DNA of 36,777 nt, from positions 1 to 36,777 of the forward strand of contig JACQXG010000006.1 in assembly GCA_016208905.1 (NCBI GenBank), read 5' to 3'. Below, one piece after another: positions 6,970 to 14,548 of the stretch (position 1 is the stretch's first letter; the number at the start of each line of letters is the position of its first letter). Both the position numbers and the translations under genes were made by a program. Below the pieces are notes generated by a model that worked only from the letters and a program-made list of their open reading frames with translations, had not been told where the DNA came from and searched no databases. Source of the DNA: Nitrospirota bacterium. GTDB lineage: Bacteria; Nitrospirota; Thermodesulfovibrionia; UBA6902.

Positions 6970-8778
6970 ATGAATAAAATAACAATAAAAGGAAACATTA
7001 AAGGCAGCCGGACCCCTTCGAGGATCCTGGAAGAACAAATCCAGGATGCTGTCCGTAACGGCGCAAGGGACCTGCAGGTCATTGCCGACGGACAGCATGG
7101 TATAGGCGGAAGGATCTGGCCAAGAGGCGAAGGGATAAAAATAACTATTGAAGGCCCTGTCGGGCAGCGGCTCGGCAGTATGGGCATGTTCGGCACGGAG
7201 ATTGTCATTAATGGAAGCGTTTCTGATGATGCAGGCTGGATAAATTGCGGCGCTAAAATTACCGTTCTCGGCGACGTCACAAACGGCGCCCACAATGCAG
7301 CAGCCCAGGGGACACTCTATGTGCAGGGCGGCGGCGGAGCGCGCTGTGACACGATGATGAAGCACAATCCCAGGTTCGACCCGCCTCAGTCATGGTATTT
7401 CAGAGACGTCGGCGATACATTCGCTGAATTCAAGGCAGGCGGTATTGCTGTTGTCTGCGGAGTGGATCCGCGAAATCCGGAAAACATCCTCGGCTACCGT
7501 CCCTGCGTCGGCATGGTAGGAGGAGTAGTATATTTTCGCGGGCCGATACAGGGATACAGCACAGGCGACGTTCAGCTTCTTGCCCTTACGGATCAGGACT
7601 GGCAGTGGCTCACCGAAAATATGAAGCCGTACCTTGAGGCGATAGAGCGCACTGAATATTACGATGATCTCACCAATTCAAGAGACGCCTGGAAAAAACT
7701 TATTCCGTACACCGCACAGGAACGTGCTAAGAAAAAGGTCTTTAAGATGTCTATCGCGGAATTCCGCTCAAACATCTGGGAATCTGGCGTCGGCAAGGGG
7801 GGGATTTTTTCAGAATATTTAAATCATCCCTCCACAGTTCTTCCATATGTGACAACCGGAGAAGACAGGAGATACAGGCCGGTATGGAACAATTACAAAT
7901 ATGCCCCACCTTGCGAATACTCATGTCCAAGCGGGATACCGACACAGAAACGCGCGCAACTGATAAGGGAAGGAAAACTGAAGGAGGCGCTTCAGCTCGT
8001 GCTTCAATACAGTCCTCTTCCGGCATCCGTGTGTGGTGAGATATGTCCCAATCTCTGCATGCAGACTTGTACAAGGGCAAACGTTGACGCGCCGATCAAT
8101 ATAAAAGAACTGGGCAGGGCAAGTATATATCTCAAGCTACCTAAACGCGGGAAAAAGACCGGTAAGAAAGTCGCCGTGATCGGCGGCGGCCCCGGCGGAT
8201 TATCCGCCGCATGGCAACTGGCATTGAAGGGACATGACGTTGCCCTCTATGAGGCAGAGGAAAAGCTTGGCGGCAAGCTTGAACTCTGCATCCCACGTGA
8301 TAGAATGCCTCAGGAAATTTTGCAAAAAGAGCTTTCGCGTTTTGAAGAGATAGGCATCAAAGTCCATCTCGGCGCAACAGTGAACAAGAAAAAATTTGAC
8401 GACATATACAAAAAGCACGATGCAGTTGTAGTCGCTTGCGGGGCCCACAAACCTAGAATGATGAATGTCCCAGGTTCGGATGATATGGTCTCCGCATATG
8501 ACTTTTTAAAGGGAATAAATATCGGCGATGTTCCTAACCTGAAAGATAAGAGAGTAGTCGTCATAGGCGCGGGTAATGTCGGAATGGACGTTGCAGCACA
8601 GGCTTACCACTGCGGGGCAAAGGAAGTGACTGCGGTTGATATTCAGAAACCTGCGGCCTTCGGCAATGAATTGGAGATCGCCCAGTCTCTTGGAACAAAG
8701 ATTGTCTGGCCTAAATTTACTTACGGAATTCCTTCCAGCCTCAGTGCATACAAACAAACAGGGCTGGATCGAAGCTGA
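6970..8778 (+). CDS. gltD: Glutamate synthase, GXGXG plus FAD/NAD(P)H subunit, frameshifted (5' part)
   Basis: 602 residues before a premature stop. Residues 1 to about 250 are the GXGXG right-handed helix domain of GltB (repeated G-rich turns such as GSVSDDAGWINCGAKITVLG). A GltD-like module follows: the N-terminal Fe-S region with CEYSCPSGIP and CGEICPNLCMQTCTR (about 314-367), the FAD motif VAVIGGGPGGLSAAW (about 400) and the NAD(P)H motif VVVIGAGNVGMDVA (about 530). After VWPKFT the frame shifts; the last 18 or so residues are out of frame and end at 8778. The true continuation is in another frame from 8726, and roughly 25-30 residues of the usual protein seem missing. No clear ribosome site precedes the ATG. 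It should feed NAD(P)H electrons to the FMN subunit. Confidence 0.85.
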   Translation: MNKITIKGNIKGSRTPSRILEEQIQDAVRNGARDLQVIADGQHGIGGRIWPRGEGIKITIEGPVGQRLGSMGMFGTEIVINGSVSDDAGWINCGAKITVLGDVTNGAHNAAAQGTLYVQGGGGARCDTMMKHNPRFDPPQSWYFRDVGDTFAEFKAGGIAVVCGVDPRNPENILGYRPCVGMVGGVVYFRGPIQGYSTGDVQLLALTDQDWQWLTENMKPYLEAIERTEYYDDLTNSRDAWKKLIPYTAQERAKKKVFKMSIAEFRSNIWESGVGKGGIFSEYLNHPSTVLPYVTTGEDRRYRPVWNNYKYAPPCEYSCPSGIPTQKRAQLIREGKLKEALQLVLQYSPLPASVCGEICPNLCMQTCTRANVDAPINIKELGRASIYLKLPKRGKKTGKKVAVIGGGPGGLSAAWQLALKGHDVALYEAEEKLGGKLELCIPRDRMPQEILQKELSRFEEIGIKVHLGATVNKKKFDDIYKKHDAVVVACGAHKPRMMNVPGSDDMVSAYDFLKGINIGDVPNLKDKRVVVIGAGNVGMDVAAQAYHCGAKEVTAVDIQKPAAFGNELEIAQSLGTKIVWPKFTYGIPSSLSAYKQTGLDRS

Positions 8779-9208
8779 CGAGGCCGGACACACTTCTGAC
8801 CCTAAGGTTTTCGCAATCGGTGATGCCATAAAACTCGGCCTCGTAACACACGCTATCGGTCATGGTAGAAAGTCAGCGGATGCCATTCACGCACTGCTTT
8901 CAGGAAGGTCTTATTATATGCCCGCTCCAAAACCGATGGTCTCATACGACAAGATAAAAACCTCATATTATGACATCTGCAAAGGCGAGCACTTCAAGCC
9001 AAAGACAGAGGCAAACCGCTGCATGTCCTGCGCAGTATGCAGGGACTGCAAAATGTGCGAGGCTACTTGCTATTACAGCGCGATTAGCAGGAAGGACACT
9101 CCCGACGGCTCATACGAATACGTGGTTGATGAAAACCTCTGCATAGGCTGCAGCTTCTGCGCCGGCATATGCCCTTGCGGTGTGTGGGAGATGGTGGAGA
9201 ATATTTAG
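8726..9208 (+). pseudogene. gltD: Glutamate synthase FAD/NAD(P)H subunit, 3' part after the frameshift
   Basis: Continues the preceding reading frame after a shift. EFLPASVHTNKQGWIEADEA, then DPKVFAIGDAIKLGLVTHAI is the C-terminal FAD-binding segment of GltD-like proteins, and it leads into an additional ferredoxin domain: CMSCAVCRDCKMCEATCYYS and CIGCSFCAGICPCGVWE. An open frame reaches back to 8636, but 8636-8725 is the shadow of the first part. The junction near 8715-8726 lacks the segment that normally joins the NAD(P)H domain to FLP. Either this is a real deletion that inactivates the subunit, or an assembly error. A decayed copy of this ferredoxin tail lies at 2997-3143. Confidence 0.82.
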
Positions 9209-9270
9209 AATTTTGATTTCTTTTGAATAAATTCCTCGTTTAGAATAAACAAGAACCCCGGCAATTATTT

Positions 9271-9300
9271 TTGACACCATCATTTTATCTTTGTTATGAT
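9271..9300 (+). promoter_or_regulatory. Sigma-70 promoter placed for leaderless transcription of the HEPN gene
   Basis: TTGACA (9271-9276) and TATGAT (9295-9300) are separated by 18 bases. The ATG of the HEPN gene begins at 9307, seven bases after the end of the -10 box, which is where transcription should begin. The mRNA would then have little or no 5' leader, and no ribosome site is visible. An apparent TTG start at 9271 is simply the -35 box. Confidence 0.65.
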
Positions 9301-9306
9301 TCTTTT

Positions 9307-9708
9307 ATGAAAAAGGCTTCAGTGAACTGGTTGTTATCGTCGCAATATGACTTGAAAACTGCTGAAACGTTACTGAAAAACAGACGATATATTTATGTAG
9401 TCTTTATGTGTCATCTGGCGTTGGAGAAAGCCCTCAAGGCGGTATTATCCGAAAAAGTTAGAGAGCTGCCTCCATATACACATAATCTCAATCGCCTTAT
9501 TGAATTAGGAGGTATTGCATTACCGGAAAAGCATAAAATGTTTATTGACAAGATAAATCTTCTAAGTGTTCCAACAAGGTATCCTGAAGATTTCAAGAGG
9601 CTGTCAAAAGAATTTAATAAAAAGATTGCAGGGGATTATTTGAAAGAGGCAAAAGGAATAATAATATGGTTAAAGCGAAATATACCCGAACTGAAATCAA
9701 AAAGCTGA
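9307..9708 (+). CDS. HEPN domain protein (probable RNase toxin)
   Basis: 133 residues from the ATG at 9307. The upstream TTG at 9271 coincides with a promoter -35 box and is rejected. The protein is a HEPN-domain family member: VNWLLSSQYDLKTAETLLKN, then YVVFMCHLALEKALKAVL, then RELPPYTHNLNRL. The RNase motif Rx4-6H is met by Arg52 and His59 (RELPPYTH). HEPN proteins of this class pair with small nucleotidyltransferases; the partner follows and overlaps it by 43 bases. The order is toxin first, opposite to the pair at 3140-3786. It follows the 3' end of the broken glutamate synthase gene, as the other pair follows the relic of the same gene. Toxicity is inferred. Confidence 0.85.
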   Translation: MKKASVNWLLSSQYDLKTAETLLKNRRYIYVVFMCHLALEKALKAVLSEKVRELPPYTHNLNRLIELGGIALPEKHKMFIDKINLLSVPTRYPEDFKRLSKEFNKKIAGDYLKEAKGIIIWLKRNIPELKSKS

Positions 9709-10007
9709 TAAAGACATTGGCTGCCGAGCTTGAAAGAAATAAGATAAAGGTTTCAAAGATTATTCTTTACGGCTCTTATGCAAGAGGCAATCCACGAAAT
9801 TATTCTGATATCGACATAGCCATTATCTCCCCAACATTTAAAGGCCTGCGGTTACTTGCGATACAGGAGCAGCTTTCGCGGGTCTTGTCGAAATATCTTG
9901 CAGTAATAGAACCCCTGGGATATTCTCCTGAAGACTATAAACTTGCAAGCCCCGAAACATTTTTAGGAGAGATAAAGAGATCAGGCAAGGTTTTGTACTC
10001 CGCATGA
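9666..10007 (+). CDS. MNT-family nucleotidyltransferase (probable antitoxin)
   Basis: 113 residues. GSx10DxD is present as GSYARGNPRNYSDID (Gly36, Ser37, Asp48, Asp50), preceded by KVSKIILYGSYA, the usual strand before the motif. This is the minimal nucleotidyltransferase fold found as the partner of HEPN toxins. The start lies inside the HEPN gene (43-base overlap), so translation is probably coupled. The C-terminal part (YSPEDYKLASPETFLGEIKR, then SGKVLY) is typical of this group. It is convergent with the XRE regulator at 10070-10693. Confidence 0.87.
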   Translation: MVKAKYTRTEIKKLIKTLAAELERNKIKVSKIILYGSYARGNPRNYSDIDIAIISPTFKGLRLLAIQEQLSRVLSKYLAVIEPLGYSPEDYKLASPETFLGEIKRSGKVLYSA

Positions 10008-10069
10008 TAACCCGGAGAGTACGACGAGCATATTAATGTCCGATTCCGATTCGGATTCCTGCCCTTCAC

Positions 10070-10693
10070 CTAATACTTTTTTCTTATCTCGCCGACCCTG
10101 AACATCCGCACGTCCCTTTTCTGTCTTTTTTTGCATTCCACAATAAACGGTTCGGAGGCCTGTCTTAACGGCTGGATAATACAAACATTTATGCGATGAT
10201 AGAGCCTGGCGATATCGATTTTATTTTTTGATAAAATCAACGATATGTCCCCATCCTGAATTTTTGCCATTGGTTCAATTAAGAGCAAATCACCCAGAGT
10301 GATTGAAGCTATGCCGCTAAATATATCTGTTGACAACAGGAAGAACGCCTGAGGATCAGTGGAAAGCGAGGGCTCAAAAGAGGAAGTTCTGACTTTATTC
10401 ATGTTCCCCTTTGCCTTGATGAATTCATCTGCCTTGATGACCGGAAGCATTCTCGATGTTTGATAAGGCGCCTTTTCCTCTCTCACCATAGGGGCTTCTT
10501 CTAACAGATGCAGAATGGGGACCTCAAGGGCTGAGGCCAGCTTTTCAATGGTCGCCGTTTTGAGATTCTTCTGCTGATTTGCCTCTATCCGTGCAATACT
10601 TGCCTGTGAGATGCCGCTCTTCTGACTTAGCTCAAGTTGTGACAGGCCGAGCTGATCTCTAAAATGTTTTAACCGGCTGCCTATATTTCGCAT
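10070..10693 (-). CDS. XRE-family repressor with degenerate S24 (LexA/CI-like) C-terminal domain
   Basis: 207 residues from the ATG at 10693; a TTG two codons upstream is possible. Residues 3-65 form a Cro/CI helix-turn-helix (LKHFRDQLGLSQLELSQKSG, then ISQASIARIEAN). The C-terminal half has the pattern of an S24 peptidase domain (DPQAFFLLSTDIFS, TLGDLLLIEP, DGDISLIL), but the GDSM serine position reads TDIFS and the usual lysine (vKR) reads IARLY, so self-cleavage is probably lost. Divergently transcribed from the gene at 10820; three GTATAAT half-sites lie between them and are the likely operator. It is therefore probably a local autoregulator not released by RecA-induced cleavage. Confidence 0.8.
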   Translation of the reverse strand: MRNIGSRLKHFRDQLGLSQLELSQKSGISQASIARIEANQQKNLKTATIEKLASALEVPILHLLEEAPMVREEKAPYQTSRMLPVIKADEFIKAKGNMNKVRTSSFEPSLSTDPQAFFLLSTDIFSGIASITLGDLLLIEPMAKIQDGDISLILSKNKIDIARLYHRINVCIIQPLRQASEPFIVECKKRQKRDVRMFRVGEIRKKY

Positions 10694-10740
10694 TGCCAAT
10701 AGCTTTGCACTTGGGATCGTACTTAATCAATAACCTGCAT

Positions 10741-10780
10741 GTATAATACTTGACTTTAATTATACACGCCCGTATAATTA
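10741..10780. promoter_or_regulatory. Operator-promoter region for the XRE repressor and divergent gene
   Basis: GTATAAT occurs at 10741-10747 and 10772-10778 and in inverse form at 10759-10765. TAATTATAC and GTATAATTA around ACGCCC (10757-10780) form a perfect inverted repeat with nine-base arms. Embedded in it is a plus-strand promoter: TTGACT (10750-10755), 17-base spacer, TATAAT (10773-10778), leading to the gene at 10820. A protein bound here would block that promoter. Confidence 0.7.
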
Positions 10781-10819
10781 AGCCTGAATTATTAACTTAA
10801 TGGGGAGGTGGATGAAGCC

Positions 10820-11275
10820 ATGAAGCTTGCGGAATTGTTGAATGAAAGAAAAGCCGTTAAAGAGGAAATCAAAAAAATTAAAGACAGACTTAGTCTTGCA
10901 GTAAAGATGCAGGAGGGTGATGAAAAGCCTGTCGAGGCTCCTGATGAACTCAAAAATAAACTTGTTGAACTATATGCAAGGCACGGAGATTTGATTGTCA
11001 AAATCAACAGGGCTAATATGGATATGAAGATCGACGGGAAGACCCTTATGCAATTGATTGCAGAAAGAGATCAGCATATTGCAATTGCGGGCACACTGCA
11101 TGACATTGCAAAGGAAGCGACTCCCAAGCACTCTATGTTTTCAAGGAATGAAATCCGGTTTGTTCCGACGATAGACATTAAAAGGATTCACAGGGAGGCT
11201 GACAATTACGCAAAAATCGCACGCGAGACGGACAACAAAATTCAGGCTGCAAACTGGAATACCGAAGTATTATAA
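10820..11275 (+). CDS. DIP1984 family (septicolysin-like) protein
   Basis: 151 residues from the ATG at 10820, placed 11 bases after GGAGG; an upstream GTG at 10808 overlaps that ribosome site and is rejected. The protein is largely alpha-helical and charged: MKLAELLNERKAVKEEIKKI, then KLVELYARHGDLIVKINRAN, LMQLIAERDQH, and a C-terminal RNEIRFVPTIDIKRIHREAD motif. This pattern matches the DIP1984/septicolysin family, whose function is not established. The promoter lies in a palindromic operator next to the divergent XRE repressor, so the pair probably forms a small regulated unit. No signal peptide is seen, so it is probably cytoplasmic. Confidence 0.75.
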   Translation: MKLAELLNERKAVKEEIKKIKDRLSLAVKMQEGDEKPVEAPDELKNKLVELYARHGDLIVKINRANMDMKIDGKTLMQLIAERDQHIAIAGTLHDIAKEATPKHSMFSRNEIRFVPTIDIKRIHREADNYAKIARETDNKIQAANWNTEVL

Positions 11276-11533
11276 CAGCACAGATTTTTGACAAATGATT
11301 CAGAAGGTAGCTTTTCTTTTGTATTGAGGGATGCAAGCCAGTGTAGTTTTTAAAACTACATAATGGACCCGACAGCTAATTGGGATTGAGGTTCAAATCC
11401 TCCTTACTGTAACGGCTTAGGCTTACAGAAGCAGGTGAAAAACCATTAAATATGTTAAGGTAACTACCGGCATCCGAATACAATAGCTTAGCGAGGGTGG
11501 GAATGGGGATTTTGATATTATCAGCAAAAGATA

Positions 11534-11698
11534 ATGGGTAAGGGTTACAAAGACAAAAAATCAAAAGGCTGTGCATTGTGCAAACCGCATAAGCATGGCT
11601 GGTCTCCGAAAAAGAAAGCGAAAGTCGTTGCTGTTGAAAAAGTGATGGACGGAGAGATTACAGCCTCAGGCCTCCAGCATCTCCCTGAGCGTTCTTAA
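11534..11698 (+). CDS. Small basic protein with CxxCKPHK motif
   Basis: 54 residues: MGKGYKDKKSKGCALCKPHK, then a Lys-rich run (KKKAKVV) and a short acidic tail. Small proteins starting KGYK.KKS.CALCKPHK are, from memory, recurrent in bacteria, often as unannotated ORFs near toxin-antitoxin genes; their role is unknown. CALC with a following His may bind zinc or nucleic acid. The last 33 bases overlap the 3' end of the convergent nuclease gene, so part of the C-terminus may be extended beyond the family core. There is no strong ribosome site. Being below common gene-size cut-offs, it is easily missed. Confidence 0.6.
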   Translation: MGKGYKDKKSKGCALCKPHKHGWSPKKKAKVVAVEKVMDGEITASGLQHLPERS

Positions 11699-12154
11699 AT
11701 TCAAAACATCCTCTTCATTATATTTCAACAGCGTTGCAAGGGCGTCCCGGTCGCCGTAGTTGACGTAATCCCACCATAACTGCACCGCGGCCCATCCGTC
11801 GATGCCGGTCAATTCCCTTGCGATCCCGAGCTGTCTTTCAACGCTCTTTAATCCGCCTTTCAGATTTCTCTTCCAGCAGGCGTACATCAGGTCTTCATGG
11901 AGGCAGCATTCTGTGAGGTCGACGTTGAGCTTTGCCTTAATAAAGGGCAGATCAAACCGCGATCCGTTATACGTATAGAGCGTTGTTACATTCCCGATAG
12001 CCGTTATCAGGCTGCCGGACGATATATCGTCACCGACCAGCTGCATGACCCGGCTGTCATTTCCGTTTTCTCTATAAATCCCGATTACAGTTAATTCACT
12101 CTCAACGGGACTTAGACCCGTAGTCTCTATGTCAAGATAAGCACGATATTCCAT
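11666..12154 (-). CDS. RNase H-like / DEDD exonuclease domain protein (YprB type)
   Basis: 162 residues from the ATG at 12154, with GGAAGG upstream. The DEDD residues are visible: LDIETTGL (Asp8, Glu10), YNGSRFDLPFI, and YNEEDVLNL. This is the predicted 3'-5' exonuclease fold of the RNase_H_2 family, seen alone or attached to helicases. The domain is complete and the protein has nothing else. The likely role is nucleic-acid trimming in the cytoplasm, substrate unknown. Its 3' end overlaps a small convergent gene by 33 bases. Confidence 0.8.
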   Translation of the reverse strand: MEYRAYLDIETTGLSPVESELTVIGIYRENGNDSRVMQLVGDDISSGSLITAIGNVTTLYTYNGSRFDLPFIKAKLNVDLTECCLHEDLMYACWKRNLKGGLKSVERQLGIARELTGIDGWAAVQLWWDYVNYGDRDALATLLKYNEEDVLNLRTLREMLEA

Positions 12155-12238
12155 CAAAAGATGCCTTCCTTTTTAAAAATTCTATATGCTCCAAGAAGGG
12201 GAAGTCAAGAATGGTCAATAAATGTGTTGATTCCCGTT

Positions 12239-12286
12239 GGGGCAATTCATGAATTGCCCCTGCACGCATTGCCCTGACAAGGGCAA
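12239..12286. repeat. Perfect 22-bp palindrome plus adjacent hairpin
   Basis: GGGGCAATTC and GAATTGCCCC around AT form a perfect palindrome (12239-12260), followed by TGCACGCATTGCCCT; TTGCCCT...AGGGCAA then forms a second hairpin (about 12269-12286). The right edge CCCCTGCA is shared with the palindrome at 652-677. It lies immediately before the radical SAM gene. No T-run follows, so I call it an interspersed repeat, not a terminator. Confidence 0.7.
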
Positions 12287-12303
12287 ACCGTTAAAATAAT
12301 TAT

Positions 12304-13068
12304 ATGAACCCTGCAATCAATGAAATACAGGTCAGGTCGGTCCTTACTAAATCCGGCATTCCGGGTATGAAATACTGCGTCAATCCATATGTGGGATGCT
12401 CCCATGCATGCCATTACTGTTATGCCACTTTCATGAAGAGGTTCACTGGCCACATTGAGCCATGGGGCAGCTTTGTTGATGTGAAGATAAATGCTCCGGA
12501 TGTTTTGCGGCGACAGCTCAAGCGGGCCGAAAGAGGCACTGTCATGGTAAGTTCAGTGACTGACGCATATCAGGCGGTTGAGGCAAGATATGAGCTCACA
12601 CGCAAATGTCTGGAGGTCCTTTCGCTGTATAAATTTCCCGTGAGCATTCTTACGAAGTCCCCTCTTGTAGTACGGGACATGGACATTATTTCAAAAATGG
12701 ACGAGGTTGAAGTAGGTTTGACCATAACTACAGATGATGACCGGACAAGAAAAATCTTTGAGCCCTCTGCTCCTCCGGTCGCGGCCCGTATTGATGCATT
12801 GAAAAAGCTTCACAAGGCAGGAATAAACACGTATGTATTTATAGGTCCCCTTCTCCCTATGAATCCTGAATTGTTGGCGGAGCAGATAAGACCATATGCA
12901 AACAGCATTCTTGTTGACCGAATGAACTACATAAATAAAACAACCTGGCTGTACAAAAAAAATAAACTGGGGAAATGGCTTGAAGAAGGATTCACCGACA
13001 ATATAATTTCGCGGCTTAAGAAAAGCCTTTCATCAAAAGATATCTCTGTTATTTGCCAAAATAGCTGA
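12304..13068 (+). CDS. SPL-family radical SAM protein
   Basis: 254 residues. The CxxxCxxC motif that binds the S-adenosylmethionine-linked [4Fe-4S] cluster is GCSHACHYCYA (Cys32, Cys36, Cys39). The context NPYVGCSHACHYCYA, then TDAYQAVEARYELTRKCLEV and SILTKSPLVVRD, is typical of the COG1533 group related to spore photoproduct lyase. Members of this group are mostly uncharacterised, and in a non-sporing bacterium the substrate is not known; I do not claim DNA photoproduct repair. Sequence ends with SLSSKDISVICQNS. No convincing ribosome site precedes the ATG. It stands alone after the palindromic repeat. Confidence 0.85.
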   Translation: MNPAINEIQVRSVLTKSGIPGMKYCVNPYVGCSHACHYCYATFMKRFTGHIEPWGSFVDVKINAPDVLRRQLKRAERGTVMVSSVTDAYQAVEARYELTRKCLEVLSLYKFPVSILTKSPLVVRDMDIISKMDEVEVGLTITTDDDRTRKIFEPSAPPVAARIDALKKLHKAGINTYVFIGPLLPMNPELLAEQIRPYANSILVDRMNYINKTTWLYKKNKLGKWLEEGFTDNIISRLKKSLSSKDISVICQNS

Positions 13069-13330
13069 TCCTGCCAGAGCAGTTCCTTACCCCCTAAAGG
13101 TTTTACCTCTTTTGTCCGACAAGTGTACTTATATAAAAGATATTTCACACATCATGACATTAAACCAGAAGGGGGCATGAGCTGAAGTTTTAAATTTAAA
13201 TTAGGTTAAGAGACAAGAAACAACAGGTGATTGGATATTCAATAAGCTTTAATTCATTCGAAGCCCGAAGAAAGTAAGTACAGCTGACTGGATGGAACTC
13301 AAGGCCATGATTTGTAACTAAAGTATTGAA

Positions 13331-14548
13331 ATGGGAAAAAGGATATTAACAGCTTTAATTATTGGACAGACGGCATTATATATTTGTGGATGTGTACCTG
13401 AAAATAAAAACGTAGGAAAAACCCCCGGCATTACTGATACTGAAATTATAATCGGCTCCTCATCCGCATTAGGCGGACATGCGAGCTTTCTGGGCACCCA
13501 GACTATCCACGGGTCATTGGCATATGTTAATGAAATAAATGAACAGGGCGGCATTCACGGCAGAAAAATAAGAGTCATCACGTATGACGACCAATACGAC
13601 CCCCCAAAGACAGTCACAAATACTCAAAGGTTAATTAAATATGATAAGGTCTTTGCCTTATTTGATTATGTTGGAACACCCACATCCGTAAAAATAATTG
13701 ATATCGTTCAAGAGGCTGGAATTCCCGCACTCGGTTTCTTTACCGGAGCCGAAGCATTGAGAACTCCATACAGGCCTTATATGTTTCATGTAAGGGACTC
13801 CTATTATTCGGAAGCAGAAGGATCTGTTGCGTATTTTGTCGACATGCTCGGACTTAAAAAAATTGCCGTTATGTACCAGGAAGATGATTTTGGCCTGGCC
13901 GTTCTTACGGGAGTGCAACTTGCCCTCGAAAGAAGAAATATGGAAACTATCGCAACTGCAACGTATATCAGAGGGACAATGGATGTGGAGGAGGCTGTTC
14001 AAACCATAAAGAAAAGCGGCGCTGAAGCAGTGGTAATGGTCGGGACCTACAGCCCCCTGGCCAAGTTTATAAAAAAATCACACGATGCAGGATTCACGCC
14101 GTATTTCCATACGGTATCATTCGTCGGCTCAGAGGCCTTCGGCAAAGAAATCGTAGAAACACAGAAAATCAACCCTGCCCAGCATGACAAGATCATCGTG
14201 ACTCAGGTTGTGCCGTGCCCTTTCTCTGATCATCTGGCAGGAGTCAGAGAATATCAGAAATTAATAAAGAAGTATTATCCGAATGACAAGCCTAATTTCG
14301 TGGCGCTGGAAGGCTTCATAAATGCAAAGGTCCTTGTCAAGGCTTTAAGAGATGCCGGGCGTGATTTAACCAGGGGAAAATTCATCGCTGCTTTGGAATC
14401 ATTGCAAAATTACGACATCGGCATTGACAAAGGGATAACTTATGGCGCCCTGGACCACCAGGGACTGGAAGGCATTTATTACTCAAAAGTAACAAAACAG
14501 GGGATATTCAGGTTTTCCGGCCATAATGAGAAGAAAGATATAAAATGA
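13331..14548 (+). CDS. LivJ-like periplasmic binding lipoprotein
   Basis: 405 residues. The N-terminus has a short signal with a lipobox-like YICGC (Cys21), so a membrane-anchored lipoprotein is likely. The body is the type I binding fold of branched-chain amino-acid and amide transporters: TDTEIIIGSSSALGGHASFL, NEQGGIHGRKIRVITYDDQY, KVFALFDYVGTPTS, KKIAVMYQEDDFG. No transporter permease or ATPase follows. Instead the next gene is a membrane GGDEF-EAL sensor whose ATG overlaps this stop (ATGA), so the protein probably serves as a ligand receptor for signalling rather than for uptake. Ligand identity cannot be read from the sequence. Confidence 0.87.
   Translation: MGKRILTALIIGQTALYICGCVPENKNVGKTPGITDTEIIIGSSSALGGHASFLGTQTIHGSLAYVNEINEQGGIHGRKIRVITYDDQYDPPKTVTNTQRLIKYDKVFALFDYVGTPTSVKIIDIVQEAGIPALGFFTGAEALRTPYRPYMFHVRDSYYSEAEGSVAYFVDMLGLKKIAVMYQEDDFGLAVLTGVQLALERRNMETIATATYIRGTMDVEEAVQTIKKSGAEAVVMVGTYSPLAKFIKKSHDAGFTPYFHTVSFVGSEAFGKEIVETQKINPAQHDKIIVTQVVPCPFSDHLAGVREYQKLIKKYYPNDKPNFVALEGFINAKVLVKALRDAGRDLTRGKFIAALESLQNYDIGIDKGITYGALDHQGLEGIYYSKVTKQGIFRFSGHNEKKDIK

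Noticed and set aside
11341-11412. tRNA-like fold with a TTCAAAT loop and a CCCGA/TTGGG stem around GCT
   Set aside because: Position 33 is A instead of U, the variable loop is too short, the D arm is abnormal and the acceptor stem pairs poorly. I do not call a tRNA.
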